Origin: DAOTXR01 sp034435375
GTDB taxonomy: Bacteria > Chloroflexota > Anaerolineae > Aggregatilineales > UBA3940
Reading direction: 5' to 3'
DNA length: 64,000 bases
NCBI GenBank assembly: GCA_034435375.1
Contig: DAOTXR010000037.1
Coordinates: forward strand, 62,001-126,000
This document shows, piece by piece, positions 17,201-26,696 of the stretch (position 1 is the stretch's first letter; each line of letters opens with the position of its first letter). Made by a program: the position numbers and the translations under genes. The notes beneath the pieces are model-generated. The model made no database searches. It was not told the origin of the DNA and was given only the letters and a program-made list of their open reading frames with translations.

Positions 17201-19297
17201 TCACCTGCGCCTCCACAGACGCAGCCCGATCAGTCCCACGCCGATCGCAACCACAAGCGCAATCCCTGTCACCCACAACGGAGAAAGGTTGCCAGTAGAC
17301 ACTTGCTCATCCAAAGTCGTAGGTCCCTGAGTTGACAAAACCGCCGGCGTGGCTGTCGGAGGAGGCGATGTGCTTGTTGGTTCCAACAGAGGCAATCGCG
17401 TGGCTGTCGGCTCTGGCTGCACTGTCGGGGGCAGGATCTGGATGGCGATTATCACACCGTCATGATCAGATGAGCGCAGCGGGCTGCCTGTGTCTTGTGC
17501 AAAATCGAGAGGCGCATCGGCATTGCCCCGGCTGTATTCGACCCGCACGACAAAGCGATCCAAGGTTTGTGTAGTCAGGATATGGTCGAAGCTCTCAGCG
17601 CTTCCATCATAGATCGTCGAATAGCGCTCAGATGGATCGACCCGTAGGACGGTCTGGATCAGAAGGTCCGGTTCCACCCAGTCCTGATCGGGCCACCACA
17701 TGGCTCTGGCCATTGATCCATCAGGAGAGACCACCGTCCCAGCGATGATCGGCACAATGGGCGCAATACCGTCGTTGAAAGGTGGGGCGTTGAAGTCGCC
17801 CACGACAACCAGATGAGCATCTGGATCATCCTCCTGGCGGGCCTGAACGTAGTGAGCCAGGTAGAGCGCCTCCTGATAACGCTGCTCCTGATTGCGGGCA
17901 AGTTCGCTATCGAGATATGACCTGTTGTGCACATTGATGACTGTGATCGGGAAGGCTGTGTCCAGGGAAGTCAAGATCGCCTCAAGTACCAGTGGAGGTC
18001 GTGCAAACAACCTCTCCGGCGCAGAGCCATCTGACGGAGTGAACATCTCATCCACGCCAATCTGGGATACGGAGAGCACCTGCTGCGTGCTACGCACCAG
18101 GTAGGCATTGTCGATGCCACGCTCATCATAGCCCTCGATGAGGTACGCTGCATAGAGGATGCCGCAGCGTGCTTGGATGGCGCTCACCAGATCGGGCATG
18201 GCCGCGTCAGGATGATCCAACACCTCCATTTTCTCGACTTCCTGCAAAGCCACGACGTCCGGGGTGCGCAGTACGTCACAGACCTGCGCTGCCAGTTTGT
18301 TGAGGCGATGCTCATATTCCTCCGGTGTCGGCGTATCGGCGATGTCATCTTTGCCGGGATCATCCAGAGGATCGAATAAATTGAGCACATTTTGCGAGGC
18401 AATAGTCAGTTCCCCGGACTGGGGAAACGAGACCGGGCGGGGCAAGCTTAGGCTAAAGGTGGCGTCAACGGTGAGCGTCCCGGCGAGCGGCCACATCTGG
18501 TAGCGACCGAAGCGGTAAACCACTGGCCCGGCAGCGCTGATCTGCGCACCGGTCACTACAGCCGCCTCTAAGTCCGCAAAATCTGTGCTGCGGGCGCCGC
18601 CGCCGAATCCGATCTCGAACACTTCCGGGTTGTTGTCGAACAACTCAACAGCGGGCGGCTCGCCCTGGGCTGGATATGGGAAACCCGGCTCTCGGAACGG
18701 CCTGGGGTGCCCTAACACGACCGGGACCTCTAGCTCTTCACGAAGCTGGCCCGCGTAATAGCGCACTGGCGGTCCCGTAGCTGTCGCCCCCACAATCTGG
18801 ACCAGCATTCCCTCATAAGCCTCAAAGGCTGACAGTGTGTCGTTCGTAGTGCCAGGAAACGGTCCTTCAATTAGCTGCAAGGCCGGGATCGGCCCCCTGC
18901 CCGTGATCGCCAGCGACAGACCCTGGCGACTGAACTCAGTCATGCCGTAGTACTCGGCCACCCTGCCGCTGACCGTCACAATGTCGCCGCACTGGACGGC
19001 GGGCAGCCCACCGGTGTAGACAAAAATGCCATCAGACGTGGCTGGATCGCCGTCGGTGTGTTCAGGCGAGACCTGCATGAAGAAGCCGTTCGCCCCTACC
19101 GCTGTCACGACGTTGCCCTGGGTTGTCACGAACCGATCAATGTAGGGGGAGCGATCACCTGTCCCCTGGATCTCCCACAATTCGACGACATCAGCCTCGG
19201 CAGCTCCTGGGCTGGCAGCCAGAAAAATTAGCGCCGAAATGCACCACGAGAACCCCGACCACATACGCGCACTATGCCATGTGGTGGTTGCCATCAT
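17201..19297 (-). CDS. Membrane-anchored extracellular nuclease (ExeM/NucH-like)
   Basis: A 698-aa exported protein. After a signal peptide comes an OB-fold-like domain (IQGTGDRSPYIDR...VVTAVGANGFFMQ), as found before secreted endonucleases. Then comes an endonuclease/exonuclease/phosphatase domain with LTIASQNVLNLFD, VVALQEVEK, VINVHNRSYLD, VVVGDFNAPPF and SSDHDGVI, covering the metal and catalytic residues. A Thr/Pro linker precedes a C-terminal transmembrane helix (WVTGIALVVAIGVGLIGL) and RLWRRR, so the enzyme is probably surface-tethered. DNA or RNA scavenging is inferred. The ATG at 19297 has GGAG 5 nt upstream. It follows the lactate permease gene by 28 bp. Confidence 0.85.
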   Translation of the reverse strand: MMATTTWHSARMWSGFSWCISALIFLAASPGAAEADVVELWEIQGTGDRSPYIDRFVTTQGNVVTAVGANGFFMQVSPEHTDGDPATSDGIFVYTGGLPAVQCGDIVTVSGRVAEYYGMTEFSRQGLSLAITGRGPIPALQLIEGPFPGTTNDTLSAFEAYEGMLVQIVGATATGPPVRYYAGQLREELEVPVVLGHPRPFREPGFPYPAQGEPPAVELFDNNPEVFEIGFGGGARSTDFADLEAAVVTGAQISAAGPVVYRFGRYQMWPLAGTLTVDATFSLSLPRPVSFPQSGELTIASQNVLNLFDPLDDPGKDDIADTPTPEEYEHRLNKLAAQVCDVLRTPDVVALQEVEKMEVLDHPDAAMPDLVSAIQARCGILYAAYLIEGYDERGIDNAYLVRSTQQVLSVSQIGVDEMFTPSDGSAPERLFARPPLVLEAILTSLDTAFPITVINVHNRSYLDSELARNQEQRYQEALYLAHYVQARQEDDPDAHLVVVGDFNAPPFNDGIAPIVPIIAGTVVSPDGSMARAMWWPDQDWVEPDLLIQTVLRVDPSERYSTIYDGSAESFDHILTTQTLDRFVVRVEYSRGNADAPLDFAQDTGSPLRSSDHDGVIIAIQILPPTVQPEPTATRLPLLEPTSTSPPPTATPAVLSTQGPTTLDEQVSTGNLSPLWVTGIALVVAIGVGLIGLRLWRRR

Positions 19298-19325
19298 CGC
19301 TACTCCATTTGCTAACCCCACAGGG

Positions 19326-20924
19326 TCAAAGCGATGCCAGGAAATACACCAGTACTGCCGTCAACACCACCGGGATCATGCCATAGATCAGCATTTTGCC
19401 GATCACGCGACCCTCCTGCCCAACCAGGCCAACGGTGGTGCATCCCACGATCACTTTGGCTGGTGCGAACACACTGCCCAGTCCTGCGCCTGCTGTCTGC
19501 GCTGCCAGGATGAGTGTCACACTCAGGCCAAGCAGATCGGCTGTCTGTTTCTGAAGCGCGCCAAACAGCACATTCGAGTTGGTGTTGCTGCCAGTCATGA
19601 AGGCGCCCAACATCCCGATGAATGGCGAGACCAGCGGAAAGGCGACCTTGCCCACACCTTCGCTGATGCCCCGCGCTAGCAGATTGGTCATTCCGGCGTG
19701 GGACATCACCACCGCCATACCGACCATTGCTACGATGCCCAGGCTGGATGTCACTGCGCCCTTGACGACCTTTGTCACGATGCGACGGGCAGCCCCGGGT
19801 CGGTAGTAACCGGCCTGGGCATAGATCAGGTAGGCAATGATCGAAGCATACAACAACACTGCGCCGGGATGCCCAAACAGGCTGATCTTGCGCCCCATCT
19901 CGGCTGGCGTGACCCACCCATAGGCAGTTGACATCTCAGGGAACTGAGATGTCAGTTCAACTGCGTTGAAGAAGTCGTCCAACGCAGGAATCAGGTTGAT
20001 GGCAAAGGCCAGCACGATCAGCACGGCGTAGCCAGAGAGTGCCAGTGGCAGCGAGCGCCTTTTGCCGTCATCAGGAATGTGAGGGCCTTGTGGACCTGGG
20101 CTATCGTTCCGCCCGTTTAAGTTTTCGCCATCGTGGTTTTTGCGATAGAGAGGAAAGCGGGTCAGCCCCACGCCAACCACAAGGCCCACTAATGAAGCTC
20201 CAGTAGCTCCCAGGGTCCACAGACCGTTGGTCGCCAGGACGTATTGCACTGCTCCCATCACCAGGCTAAGTGCGAGCAGGGCTGGGATCCCACGCCATAG
20301 CGATCCCCAGCCGCCGCTGAGGTAAGCCACTATCGCCCCACTAAAGAATGAGGCTATACCAAGCAGGAGCGCCGCTTCTGGCGCGATAGCCTCACCCGCC
20401 ACATTTGTTGCTGCCATTAACGCCAGGAACGATGTGGCAAATGAGCCGAAGGTCACTGCCCAACCGTGCCCCACCGAGGCCATGATCACGGACCGGACTG
20501 GATCAAACCCTAACCCGACCAAGATCGGCGCGACGACAGCCACTGGCACTCCAAAGCCTCCCATTCCCTGCAAAAAGGACACGAATACCCAGCTCAGCAG
20601 GAGGCCCTGCATCATACGATCGGCAGTCAGTTGGGGAAGCCGTTCTCCGATGACGCGAACTGCACCTGCCTCGTCTGCGACATGGAACAGAGCCAATGCC
20701 ATCCAGATGATGTACAGCACATCGAGCGCGAACAGGATGCTCTTGGCCTGCGCATAGCCGATGAGGAGCGGCCCGGCCCCGAATCCCACTGTGGCAACAA
20801 TGACTGCCACAAACCAGCCCGCGGCTCCGGCTTTGCTGCCACTCCAGCGTAGCCCTACCATTGTAACCAGAACAGCAAGTACGGGTGAGAAGGCGAATAG
20901 CCAGTTGAGAAAGGTCAGTTGCAT
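19326..20924 (-). CDS. lctP: L-lactate permease (LctP family)
   Basis: A 532-aa membrane protein with about 13 hydrophobic segments and typical LctP features: FLNWLFAFSPVLAVLV at the N-terminus, FLQGMGGFGVPVAVVAP, GHGWAVTFGS, MLGAFMTGSNTNSNVLFG, and AAQTAGAGLGSVFAPAKVIVG with VGLVGQEGRVIGK. It is a proton-coupled lactate/glycolate transporter. No lactate dehydrogenase or regulator is adjacent. The start at 20924 has a GAGG-containing upstream region. The nuclease gene follows at 28 bp, so the two may share a transcript, though no functional link is evident. Confidence 0.93.
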   Translation of the reverse strand: MQLTFLNWLFAFSPVLAVLVTMVGLRWSGSKAGAAGWFVAVIVATVGFGAGPLLIGYAQAKSILFALDVLYIIWMALALFHVADEAGAVRVIGERLPQLTADRMMQGLLLSWVFVSFLQGMGGFGVPVAVVAPILVGLGFDPVRSVIMASVGHGWAVTFGSFATSFLALMAATNVAGEAIAPEAALLLGIASFFSGAIVAYLSGGWGSLWRGIPALLALSLVMGAVQYVLATNGLWTLGATGASLVGLVVGVGLTRFPLYRKNHDGENLNGRNDSPGPQGPHIPDDGKRRSLPLALSGYAVLIVLAFAINLIPALDDFFNAVELTSQFPEMSTAYGWVTPAEMGRKISLFGHPGAVLLYASIIAYLIYAQAGYYRPGAARRIVTKVVKGAVTSSLGIVAMVGMAVVMSHAGMTNLLARGISEGVGKVAFPLVSPFIGMLGAFMTGSNTNSNVLFGALQKQTADLLGLSVTLILAAQTAGAGLGSVFAPAKVIVGCTTVGLVGQEGRVIGKMLIYGMIPVVLTAVLVYFLASL

Positions 20925-20998
20925 GATGGCCTCGGAAAGAAAATGATCACGTCTGGATCGTATGCGTGTTCAAGAACGCCATAACCACACTCCGCTCC

Positions 20999-21973
20999 TC
21001 AACCGGGGTGGGCAAGTAGCCAGGCTACCGTTTCAACCAGCGTCTCGTCGAGCGGGCGGAAGCTCACACCAAGCTCCGCGCAGGCGCGACGATGATCGTA
21101 CCACCAATAATATGACATCAGCCGGGCCTGAGCAGCGTCGAGGGCTGGGAACAGCCCTAGACGTTCCGCTAGATGGGCCAGCGGTATTCCCACAGACGAC
21201 GGTAGTTGCAGCAGCAGAGGATGTTTTCCTGTGATGCGCCGCAGGCGGCTAAACAGGTCCGGCAGGGTGATGTTGTGCCCGGTAGCTAGGTACCTTTGGC
21301 CTGGCACACCCCTTGCCATTGCTGCCAAGTGTGCCGCTGCCACATCACGTACATCGGCCAGGCAGATGCCGCCTCCGGTCACAATCGCCGGAAGTTGGCC
21401 ATGCAGCCAGGCATCGATCGAACCGCTGGACGAGCGGCGGCGATCGTTCGGCCCCAGGCACAGGCCAGGGTAAAGCCGGATCAGGGGCAACCCTCGCGCA
21501 AGCGCATCCTCAGCGGCTAACTCGGCCTCGCGCTTGGCGCTCAGGTAAGGAATGTCAAGCAGGTCAGGCACATTGAAAGTGCCATTCTCGTCAACAGGCT
21601 GCGCAGGGTCGATGGCACAGCCGAAGGCAAAGATGCTGCCTGTATATACCACCCGCTCGATACCCAGCTCGAGCGCGGCCTCGAACAGGTTGACAGCTCC
21701 CTCGTAGTTGATGGCGCGGACCTGATCGGCATGGCGCGCCTTGAAGCTGATCCACCCGGCGACATGATAGACATGGTCAACCCCTCGAAGCGCACGCCGC
21801 AGCGAGTCGCGATCCAGCAAGTCACCCGCAGCGACCTCAACGGGTAGGCCAGTAAGCAACGAGAGATCGCTCTGCGGGCGTGCCAGCACCCGCAGGTCGC
21901 CGGGGTTGGGGTTCATCAGGCGGGCTATCCAGCTTCCCAGAAAGCCAGAAGCGCCAGTGAGCAGAGTAGTCAT
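20999..21973 (-). CDS. NAD-dependent epimerase/dehydratase (HpnA/DFR-like)
   Basis: A 324-aa extended short-chain dehydrogenase. The TGASGFLGSW nucleotide motif is at residues 6-15, VDHVYHVAGW follows strand 4, and the active-site YLSAK carries Tyr and Lys. LIRLYPGLCLGPND and DVRDVAAAHLAAM match the dihydroflavonol-reductase-like/HpnA subgroup. It probably reduces or epimerises a sugar nucleotide, or a carbonyl in hopanoid-type pathways; no hopanoid genes are near. It is 33 bp downstream of the next gene on the same strand, so the two may be cotranscribed. Confidence 0.82.
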   Translation of the reverse strand: MTTLLTGASGFLGSWIARLMNPNPGDLRVLARPQSDLSLLTGLPVEVAAGDLLDRDSLRRALRGVDHVYHVAGWISFKARHADQVRAINYEGAVNLFEAALELGIERVVYTGSIFAFGCAIDPAQPVDENGTFNVPDLLDIPYLSAKREAELAAEDALARGLPLIRLYPGLCLGPNDRRRSSSGSIDAWLHGQLPAIVTGGGICLADVRDVAAAHLAAMARGVPGQRYLATGHNITLPDLFSRLRRITGKHPLLLQLPSSVGIPLAHLAERLGLFPALDAAQARLMSYYWWYDHRRACAELGVSFRPLDETLVETVAWLLAHPG

Positions 21974-22005
21974 CTAGGGCCTCAGGGATGGCAAGGGCAG
22001 TGCAG

Positions 22006-23220
22006 TCAGTCCGATAACGCTTGTTGGAAGTCGTTTACCAGGTCGTCGGCATCCTCGATCCCAACTGAGAGGCGCAGCACGCCCTCCGTGATGCCCTGTG
22101 CCTCGCGTTGATCGGGCGTCAAGGCACGATGGGATGCACTGGCAGGATGCAGGATCAGGCTGTAAACGTCGCCCAGGCTGGTCACCGGCTTGATCAGCCG
22201 TAGCTTCTCGACAAAGGCGAAAGCGCCTGCACGATCCACGCCAGCGATCTCAAACGCGATCATGCTGCCAAAGTATCCCTCACGGAACAAGGCCCGGGCT
22301 GCCTCATGGCTCGAGTCGGTGGACAGACCAGGATAGTAAACACGCCGGATTCGCGGCTGCCCGGCAAGCCAGGCTGCGACATGTTGTGCGTTGGCACAAG
22401 CCTGACGCATCCGCACGGCGAGGGTGCGCAGCCCGCGCAGCGCCAGCCACGTATCGAAGGCGCTGGGCATAGCTCCCAGCACGCGGCGGTGCTGATAAGC
22501 TGCTTGCATGATCTCGACCGGTCCTGCCATAACGCCGCCCAGGACATCGCCGTGACCGTTGAGGAATTTGGTGGTGCTGTGAACGACAACATCCGCGCCC
22601 AGCTCAAGTGGACGCAGCAGAAATGGCGTGGCAAACGAGTTGTCAACCACCAGCTTGGCCCCGACTTCGTGCGCCATCTGGGCAATAGCGTCCATCCGTA
22701 TCACACGCACCAGCGGATTGGTGAGCACTTCACAGATCACGCCGTTGGGATGAGTTGTCTCGATAGCTAGACGTGCTGCCTCTAAGTCGAGGAAGTCAGC
22801 GTAATGGACCTTGAGGCCCATAGCTCCCGTCAACCAATCAAGCAGCGTGCGCGTGACACCGTAAAGCTGGCTGGCAGCGACCACCGTTCCGCCTGGTGGA
22901 ATCAGAGCCAGGATCGCAGCGTGGATGGCAGCCATCCCGCTGCTGAAGCTCACCGCGCCCTCTGCGCCTTCCAGCGCTGCAATGGCCTCCTCGAAAGCGG
23001 CCTGATTGGGTGCGCCGTAGCGCGAGTAGACATAGGCATCCGGATCAGCGGGTGAGCTGCCACCTACGTAGCCAAGCGCTCGGTCGGTGGCATCCATAGT
23101 GGGGTGCGTAAACCCGACCGAGGGCACAATCGGTGGAACGCCGGGCGTTGAGTCGCCCAAGGGAGTCTTGCTGCCGGCCTGTACAGCCAGCGTGTCAAAT
23201 TTGAGGGCAGTATCGGGCAT
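22006..23220 (-). CDS. Cys/Met metabolism PLP enzyme (methionine gamma-lyase / cystathionine gamma-synthase type)
   Basis: A 404-aa trans-sulfuration-family enzyme. Landmarks are YSRYGAPNQAAFEEAIAALEG, FSSGMAAI, VVDNSFATPFLLRPLELGAD, and the PLP lysine K218 in HSTTKFLNGHGDVLGG. The Tyr of YSRY and the SGMAAI segment fit gamma-lyases or O-acylhomoserine/cystathionine synthases; the exact reaction cannot be told without alignment of substrate-site residues. The ATG at 23220 has AGGAG 7 nt upstream; a longer frame to 23259 is unnecessary. It is divergent from the glycan locus. Confidence 0.87.
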   Translation of the reverse strand: MPDTALKFDTLAVQAGSKTPLGDSTPGVPPIVPSVGFTHPTMDATDRALGYVGGSSPADPDAYVYSRYGAPNQAAFEEAIAALEGAEGAVSFSSGMAAIHAAILALIPPGGTVVAASQLYGVTRTLLDWLTGAMGLKVHYADFLDLEAARLAIETTHPNGVICEVLTNPLVRVIRMDAIAQMAHEVGAKLVVDNSFATPFLLRPLELGADVVVHSTTKFLNGHGDVLGGVMAGPVEIMQAAYQHRRVLGAMPSAFDTWLALRGLRTLAVRMRQACANAQHVAAWLAGQPRIRRVYYPGLSTDSSHEAARALFREGYFGSMIAFEIAGVDRAGAFAFVEKLRLIKPVTSLGDVYSLILHPASASHRALTPDQREAQGITEGVLRLSVGIEDADDLVNDFQQALSD

Positions 23221-23258
23221 ACAACGCTCCTGGTTAGAGACACACCAAACGCCAGGCA

Positions 23259-23288
23259 ATCATAACCCTTGAGTGGCACACTGGTCAA
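23259..23288 (-). promoter_or_regulatory. Promoter of trans-sulfuration enzyme gene
   Basis: Minus strand: TTGACC (23288-23283), 18-bp spacer, TATGAT (23264-23259). The predicted start of transcription is about 30 bp before the ATG at 23220. Confidence 0.65.
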
Positions 23289-23338
23289 AATCGATGTACA
23301 GGATGCCGGGCGTAGGTACTTCGTTGTCCCGTCGCCTG

Positions 23339-23367
23339 TTGGCTGTGTCCAGGCCACATGTTACAAT
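23339..23367 (+). promoter_or_regulatory. Promoter of the glycan locus
   Basis: TTGGCT (23339-23344), 17-bp spacer, TACAAT (23362-23367), with a TG one base before the -10. Transcription would start near 23374, about 48 bp before the GTG at 23422. It is back to back with the minus-strand promoter at 23259-23288. Confidence 0.65.
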
Positions 23368-23421
23368 CCTCGGCGGTCCGCAAGCGTCGGGCCATAAGGC
23401 GAAGATTGACCGAGACATGAT

Positions 23422-24786
23422 GTGAGCCACGCACACAATGCCCAGCCATCTGCCATTCTGACAATTGAGGCTGCCAGCCCCGGCGGTGTTCCGGCGCTGG
23501 TCGATGTCGTTGGCAGGTTGATGCGCAAATGGGGCTATGCGCCTACAGTTTATCGCGCCGAGTTTGCCACAGGGGATCTGACACTGCTGGAGCGTCTGGC
23601 CATCACAGTTCGTCGTTGGATACCTCGCTTGGTTGACGAACGCGGTCTGCCAACCGTGCTCGTCCCGGCCCCGCCGTTGCCCCTATGGCTTTTTTACGTT
23701 GTACCACACTTCCTTTTCGGTCGATTGTTGGGACAACACCGGGCGATTTTTGTCGTGTCAGGGAGTGCCCATGTTGCGCTACCGCTGGCATTGCGCGGGA
23801 TTCCCTACATCTTATGGATTGCCACCACCTATCAGGACGAGTTGGAGGCCAAGGCCGCCGCAGGCGACCACTGGGCGGAGCGAGTGCTGGCCAGCCCTAC
23901 CTGGCGACTTCTGGATGCCCAGGAGAGATTGGCGTTGCGATGTGCACATCGTGTGTTGGCTCTGAGCTACCACACGGCGGAGCGCATTAAGACCATGACA
24001 GCGGATACTGTCAACTATGTCGAAACGGTGCTGTTTCCCATCGACACGACGCGCTACCGGCCCAACCCTGCGGTGCGCGCCAGCAGCCCCTACGGCGAAT
24101 ACCTGTTGCTTGCTGCGCGGATTAACGATCCACGGAAAAATGTAGGTCTCCTGTTGGAGGCTTTCGCACAGGTTCATACCCAGCTTCCTGGCCTGCGGCT
24201 GATGCTTGTCGGTGAGGAACCAGGCCCGCTGCTGATCGACCGGGTGGCTGCGCTGGGTCTGGAAGACGCGGTCATCTTTAGGGGCATTGTCTCGGCTGAC
24301 GAGCTGCTGCTCCTCTATCAGGGCGCACAGCTTTTCGTGCTACCCTCCACGCAGGAAGGACTGGGGATCGTAGTGCTGGAGGCCATGGCCTGCGGCACAC
24401 CAGTCGTAGCGACCCGTTGCGGAGGGCCAGAGGGGATCGTGATCGACGGCGAAACTGGCAGGCTGGTATCCGACTTTCGCGATCCTACCCCCCTGGCGCG
24501 GGCAATGCTTGACCTGCTGAGTAACCCAGACCAGCTTGAACAAATGCGTCAGCGGTGCGTGGAATTTGCTCTCAGTCATTTTAGCTTTCCAACTGTGGCA
24601 GAGCAGCTACGTGCAGCCTACGAAGATGTGCGGGCTGCACCGCCACGTCCTATTCCCCTGCGGGAATGGCTGTCTGCCATCTGGGCTGCTCTGGTGTTCG
24701 TCATCTACATGCAGCATCAGATGATCATCCACTGGCCTTCGATCCAGGCGAAGCTGCTCGTGCCACTCCTGAACGCGATCCGATGA
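23422..24786 (+). CDS. GT4 family glycosyltransferase
   Basis: A 454-aa GT-B retaining glycosyltransferase. The C-terminal domain carries YLLLAARINDPRKNV, LMLVGEEPGP, and the nucleotide-sugar signature LPSTQEGLGIVVLEAMACGTPVVAT, with the EX7E acids. After the transferase domain a hydrophobic segment (IWAALVFVIYMQHQMIIHW) may associate with the membrane. The GTG at 23422 is the only start that keeps the N-terminal SAILTIEAASPGGVP segment; the ribosome site is weak. The stop overlaps the next start (ATGA), suggesting translational coupling. It is the first gene of the glycan locus. Confidence 0.85.
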   Translation: MSHAHNAQPSAILTIEAASPGGVPALVDVVGRLMRKWGYAPTVYRAEFATGDLTLLERLAITVRRWIPRLVDERGLPTVLVPAPPLPLWLFYVVPHFLFGRLLGQHRAIFVVSGSAHVALPLALRGIPYILWIATTYQDELEAKAAAGDHWAERVLASPTWRLLDAQERLALRCAHRVLALSYHTAERIKTMTADTVNYVETVLFPIDTTRYRPNPAVRASSPYGEYLLLAARINDPRKNVGLLLEAFAQVHTQLPGLRLMLVGEEPGPLLIDRVAALGLEDAVIFRGIVSADELLLLYQGAQLFVLPSTQEGLGIVVLEAMACGTPVVATRCGGPEGIVIDGETGRLVSDFRDPTPLARAMLDLLSNPDQLEQMRQRCVEFALSHFSFPTVAEQLRAAYEDVRAAPPRPIPLREWLSAIWAALVFVIYMQHQMIIHWPSIQAKLLVPLLNAIR

Positions 24787-26690
24787 TCGATTTATGGGTT
24801 GACCTGGCTGTCGCCGCGCTGATGCTGGCGGCGATCTACGGTGTGGGCCGCGCCATATGGCAGCTGGTGAAACTGCCGATGTGGTGCCGCACCGCCGACC
24901 TGGCCTACGCTCTTGCTTTGGGGCTAGGCGCGATCTTGACGTTGCTGTTTGGCCTGGCGTTGGTCGGCTGGTTGCGCCCACTGGCTGGCTGGTCTCTCAT
25001 CGTCATTGGCGTGATTCTGGCTGCGCTCCAGTATCGCCAACTTCTGACCGACTTGACCGCCGCCTGGGGCGTCGCACGTCGGATGCTCACTACATCATGG
25101 TTTGTCAAAGTGGCGATGCTAATTACAGCAGCGTTTGTGCTGACGAACTTGGTTGGCAACCTTGCACCTCCGGTCGAAGGCGACACGGTGCACCAGTACT
25201 TGCTGGTGCCTCGTTACTGGGTAACCGAAGGGCGCTACGTGCAGCCGTCTCACATCTGGGCATCAACGCTGCCAGGCCATATGATGATGCTCTCAGCATG
25301 GGCGCTGCTGCTGCGTGGAAGCTATAGCTTGGCCACGCTGGTCACCGGGCTGAGCATGAGTCTGCTGTTGGCGCTGGCTGTCTTTGCCTTGACCCGTCTG
25401 TACTTCGGGCGGGGGGTCGCGGCGTTGGCAGCGATGGCAATCTACACCATGCCCGATGCGGGTTACCTGGCCCAGTCCGCCAAGGTTGATATGGGCTGGG
25501 CCTTTTTCGAGACACTGGCATTGGCGGCCTTCTTCCGCTGGCTGGATCAGAGTGGAGCAAGCAGGGACGGTAAACTAGCGAAACCCCACCCAGAGCGCTG
25601 GCTGATCCTGGCCGGGGTATGCTTGGGGCTAGCTGCTGCGTCCAAGAATCAGACGGCGATCAGTGTGGCGCTACTGGGCCTGTGGCTCGTGCTGCGGCAG
25701 GCGCTGCGAGGCGAGTGGCGCAGCATGCTGCGGGCTGTGCTGGCTTTTGGCCTGGCAACGTTGATAGTAGCACTGCCCTACTATCTGTACAACGGGATCG
25801 TCCACCACAACCCATTTTACCCGGTCTTTGCCGACCTGTTCACCAGACTGTTGGCAGCAACTCCTTCCCCACGCAGCGAGCTGGGCACCGAGATATTTTA
25901 TCCGTGGACTGTAGGAGGATATCTCGCTAACCTGTGGAACTCATCGCTTGGGCACACCCGACCTGGTTTCTATCTAGGTTTTATTGCCGGGCCAGTCTTC
26001 CTGCTCACCATCCCTATTGGCGTTGGGCTGGGCTTGCTTCGTGGGGAGTATCCCGCGTGGCGAATGCTGGCTTACGCGCTTGCGTTCTCAGTAGTGTGGT
26101 TCCTGGTCAAGCAGGCAGTAAGACACTTTCTGCCAGGGCTGGTGCTGATGGCCTCTGTGGCCGGATTGGTTCTGTGGCGGCTCACCCAACGCCAGACCTG
26201 GCCACGGCGCATCGTGCTGGGTGTGACAGTCCTGTCGTTGGGCTGGAACCTGGTGAGCCAGTTAGGCGTGCTATACTGGAATGGCGCATATCGGGTGGCG
26301 CTTGGCCTGGAGAGTCGCGACGAGTATCTGCTCCGCTGGCACAACGAAGTGATCATCCCCATCTTCCCAGACTGGGAAACCATTAGGGCGCTGAACGAGC
26401 TGCCCCCCTCCACGCGCGTCTTGGCCGAGCACGCAACCAGCCCACTCTATATAGAGCTGGACCTTGTTTCTGGCAATTGGGGGGATCGTGAAAATTTGGA
26501 TGGGATTGCGGATCCGAAGGTGCTGATCGATAAGCTTGAGGCGCAACATATCGACTACATTCTGGTATACAATGCCGATCCGGACGAGACTCGGCTATTT
26601 ACCCGGCCAGACTTCCTGGCTGCGTATGGTACGCTGGTGTACGAGGGAGAACGGGCACGGTTGTATCGCATTGCAGAGCCGGAGAGGTGA
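24783..26690 (+). CDS. GT39/PMT-like polytopic membrane glycosyltransferase
   Basis: A 635-aa protein with about ten or more transmembrane segments and a soluble C-terminal ~110 residues. The first extracytoplasmic loop contains PPVEGDTVHQYLLVPRYW, resembling the acidic loop of lipid-phosphate-sugar-dependent (PMT/ArnT-type) transferases. LCLGLAAASKNQTAISVALL is also typical of that group. It probably transfers sugar from a polyprenyl-phosphate donor on the outer face; a polymerase-like role cannot be excluded. The start at 24783 overlaps the previous stop by 4 bp. The next gene follows after 6 bp. Confidence 0.75.
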   Translation: MIDLWVDLAVAALMLAAIYGVGRAIWQLVKLPMWCRTADLAYALALGLGAILTLLFGLALVGWLRPLAGWSLIVIGVILAALQYRQLLTDLTAAWGVARRMLTTSWFVKVAMLITAAFVLTNLVGNLAPPVEGDTVHQYLLVPRYWVTEGRYVQPSHIWASTLPGHMMMLSAWALLLRGSYSLATLVTGLSMSLLLALAVFALTRLYFGRGVAALAAMAIYTMPDAGYLAQSAKVDMGWAFFETLALAAFFRWLDQSGASRDGKLAKPHPERWLILAGVCLGLAAASKNQTAISVALLGLWLVLRQALRGEWRSMLRAVLAFGLATLIVALPYYLYNGIVHHNPFYPVFADLFTRLLAATPSPRSELGTEIFYPWTVGGYLANLWNSSLGHTRPGFYLGFIAGPVFLLTIPIGVGLGLLRGEYPAWRMLAYALAFSVVWFLVKQAVRHFLPGLVLMASVAGLVLWRLTQRQTWPRRIVLGVTVLSLGWNLVSQLGVLYWNGAYRVALGLESRDEYLLRWHNEVIIPIFPDWETIRALNELPPSTRVLAEHATSPLYIELDLVSGNWGDRENLDGIADPKVLIDKLEAQHIDYILVYNADPDETRLFTRPDFLAAYGTLVYEGERARLYRIAEPER

Positions 26691-26696
26691 TGGGCT

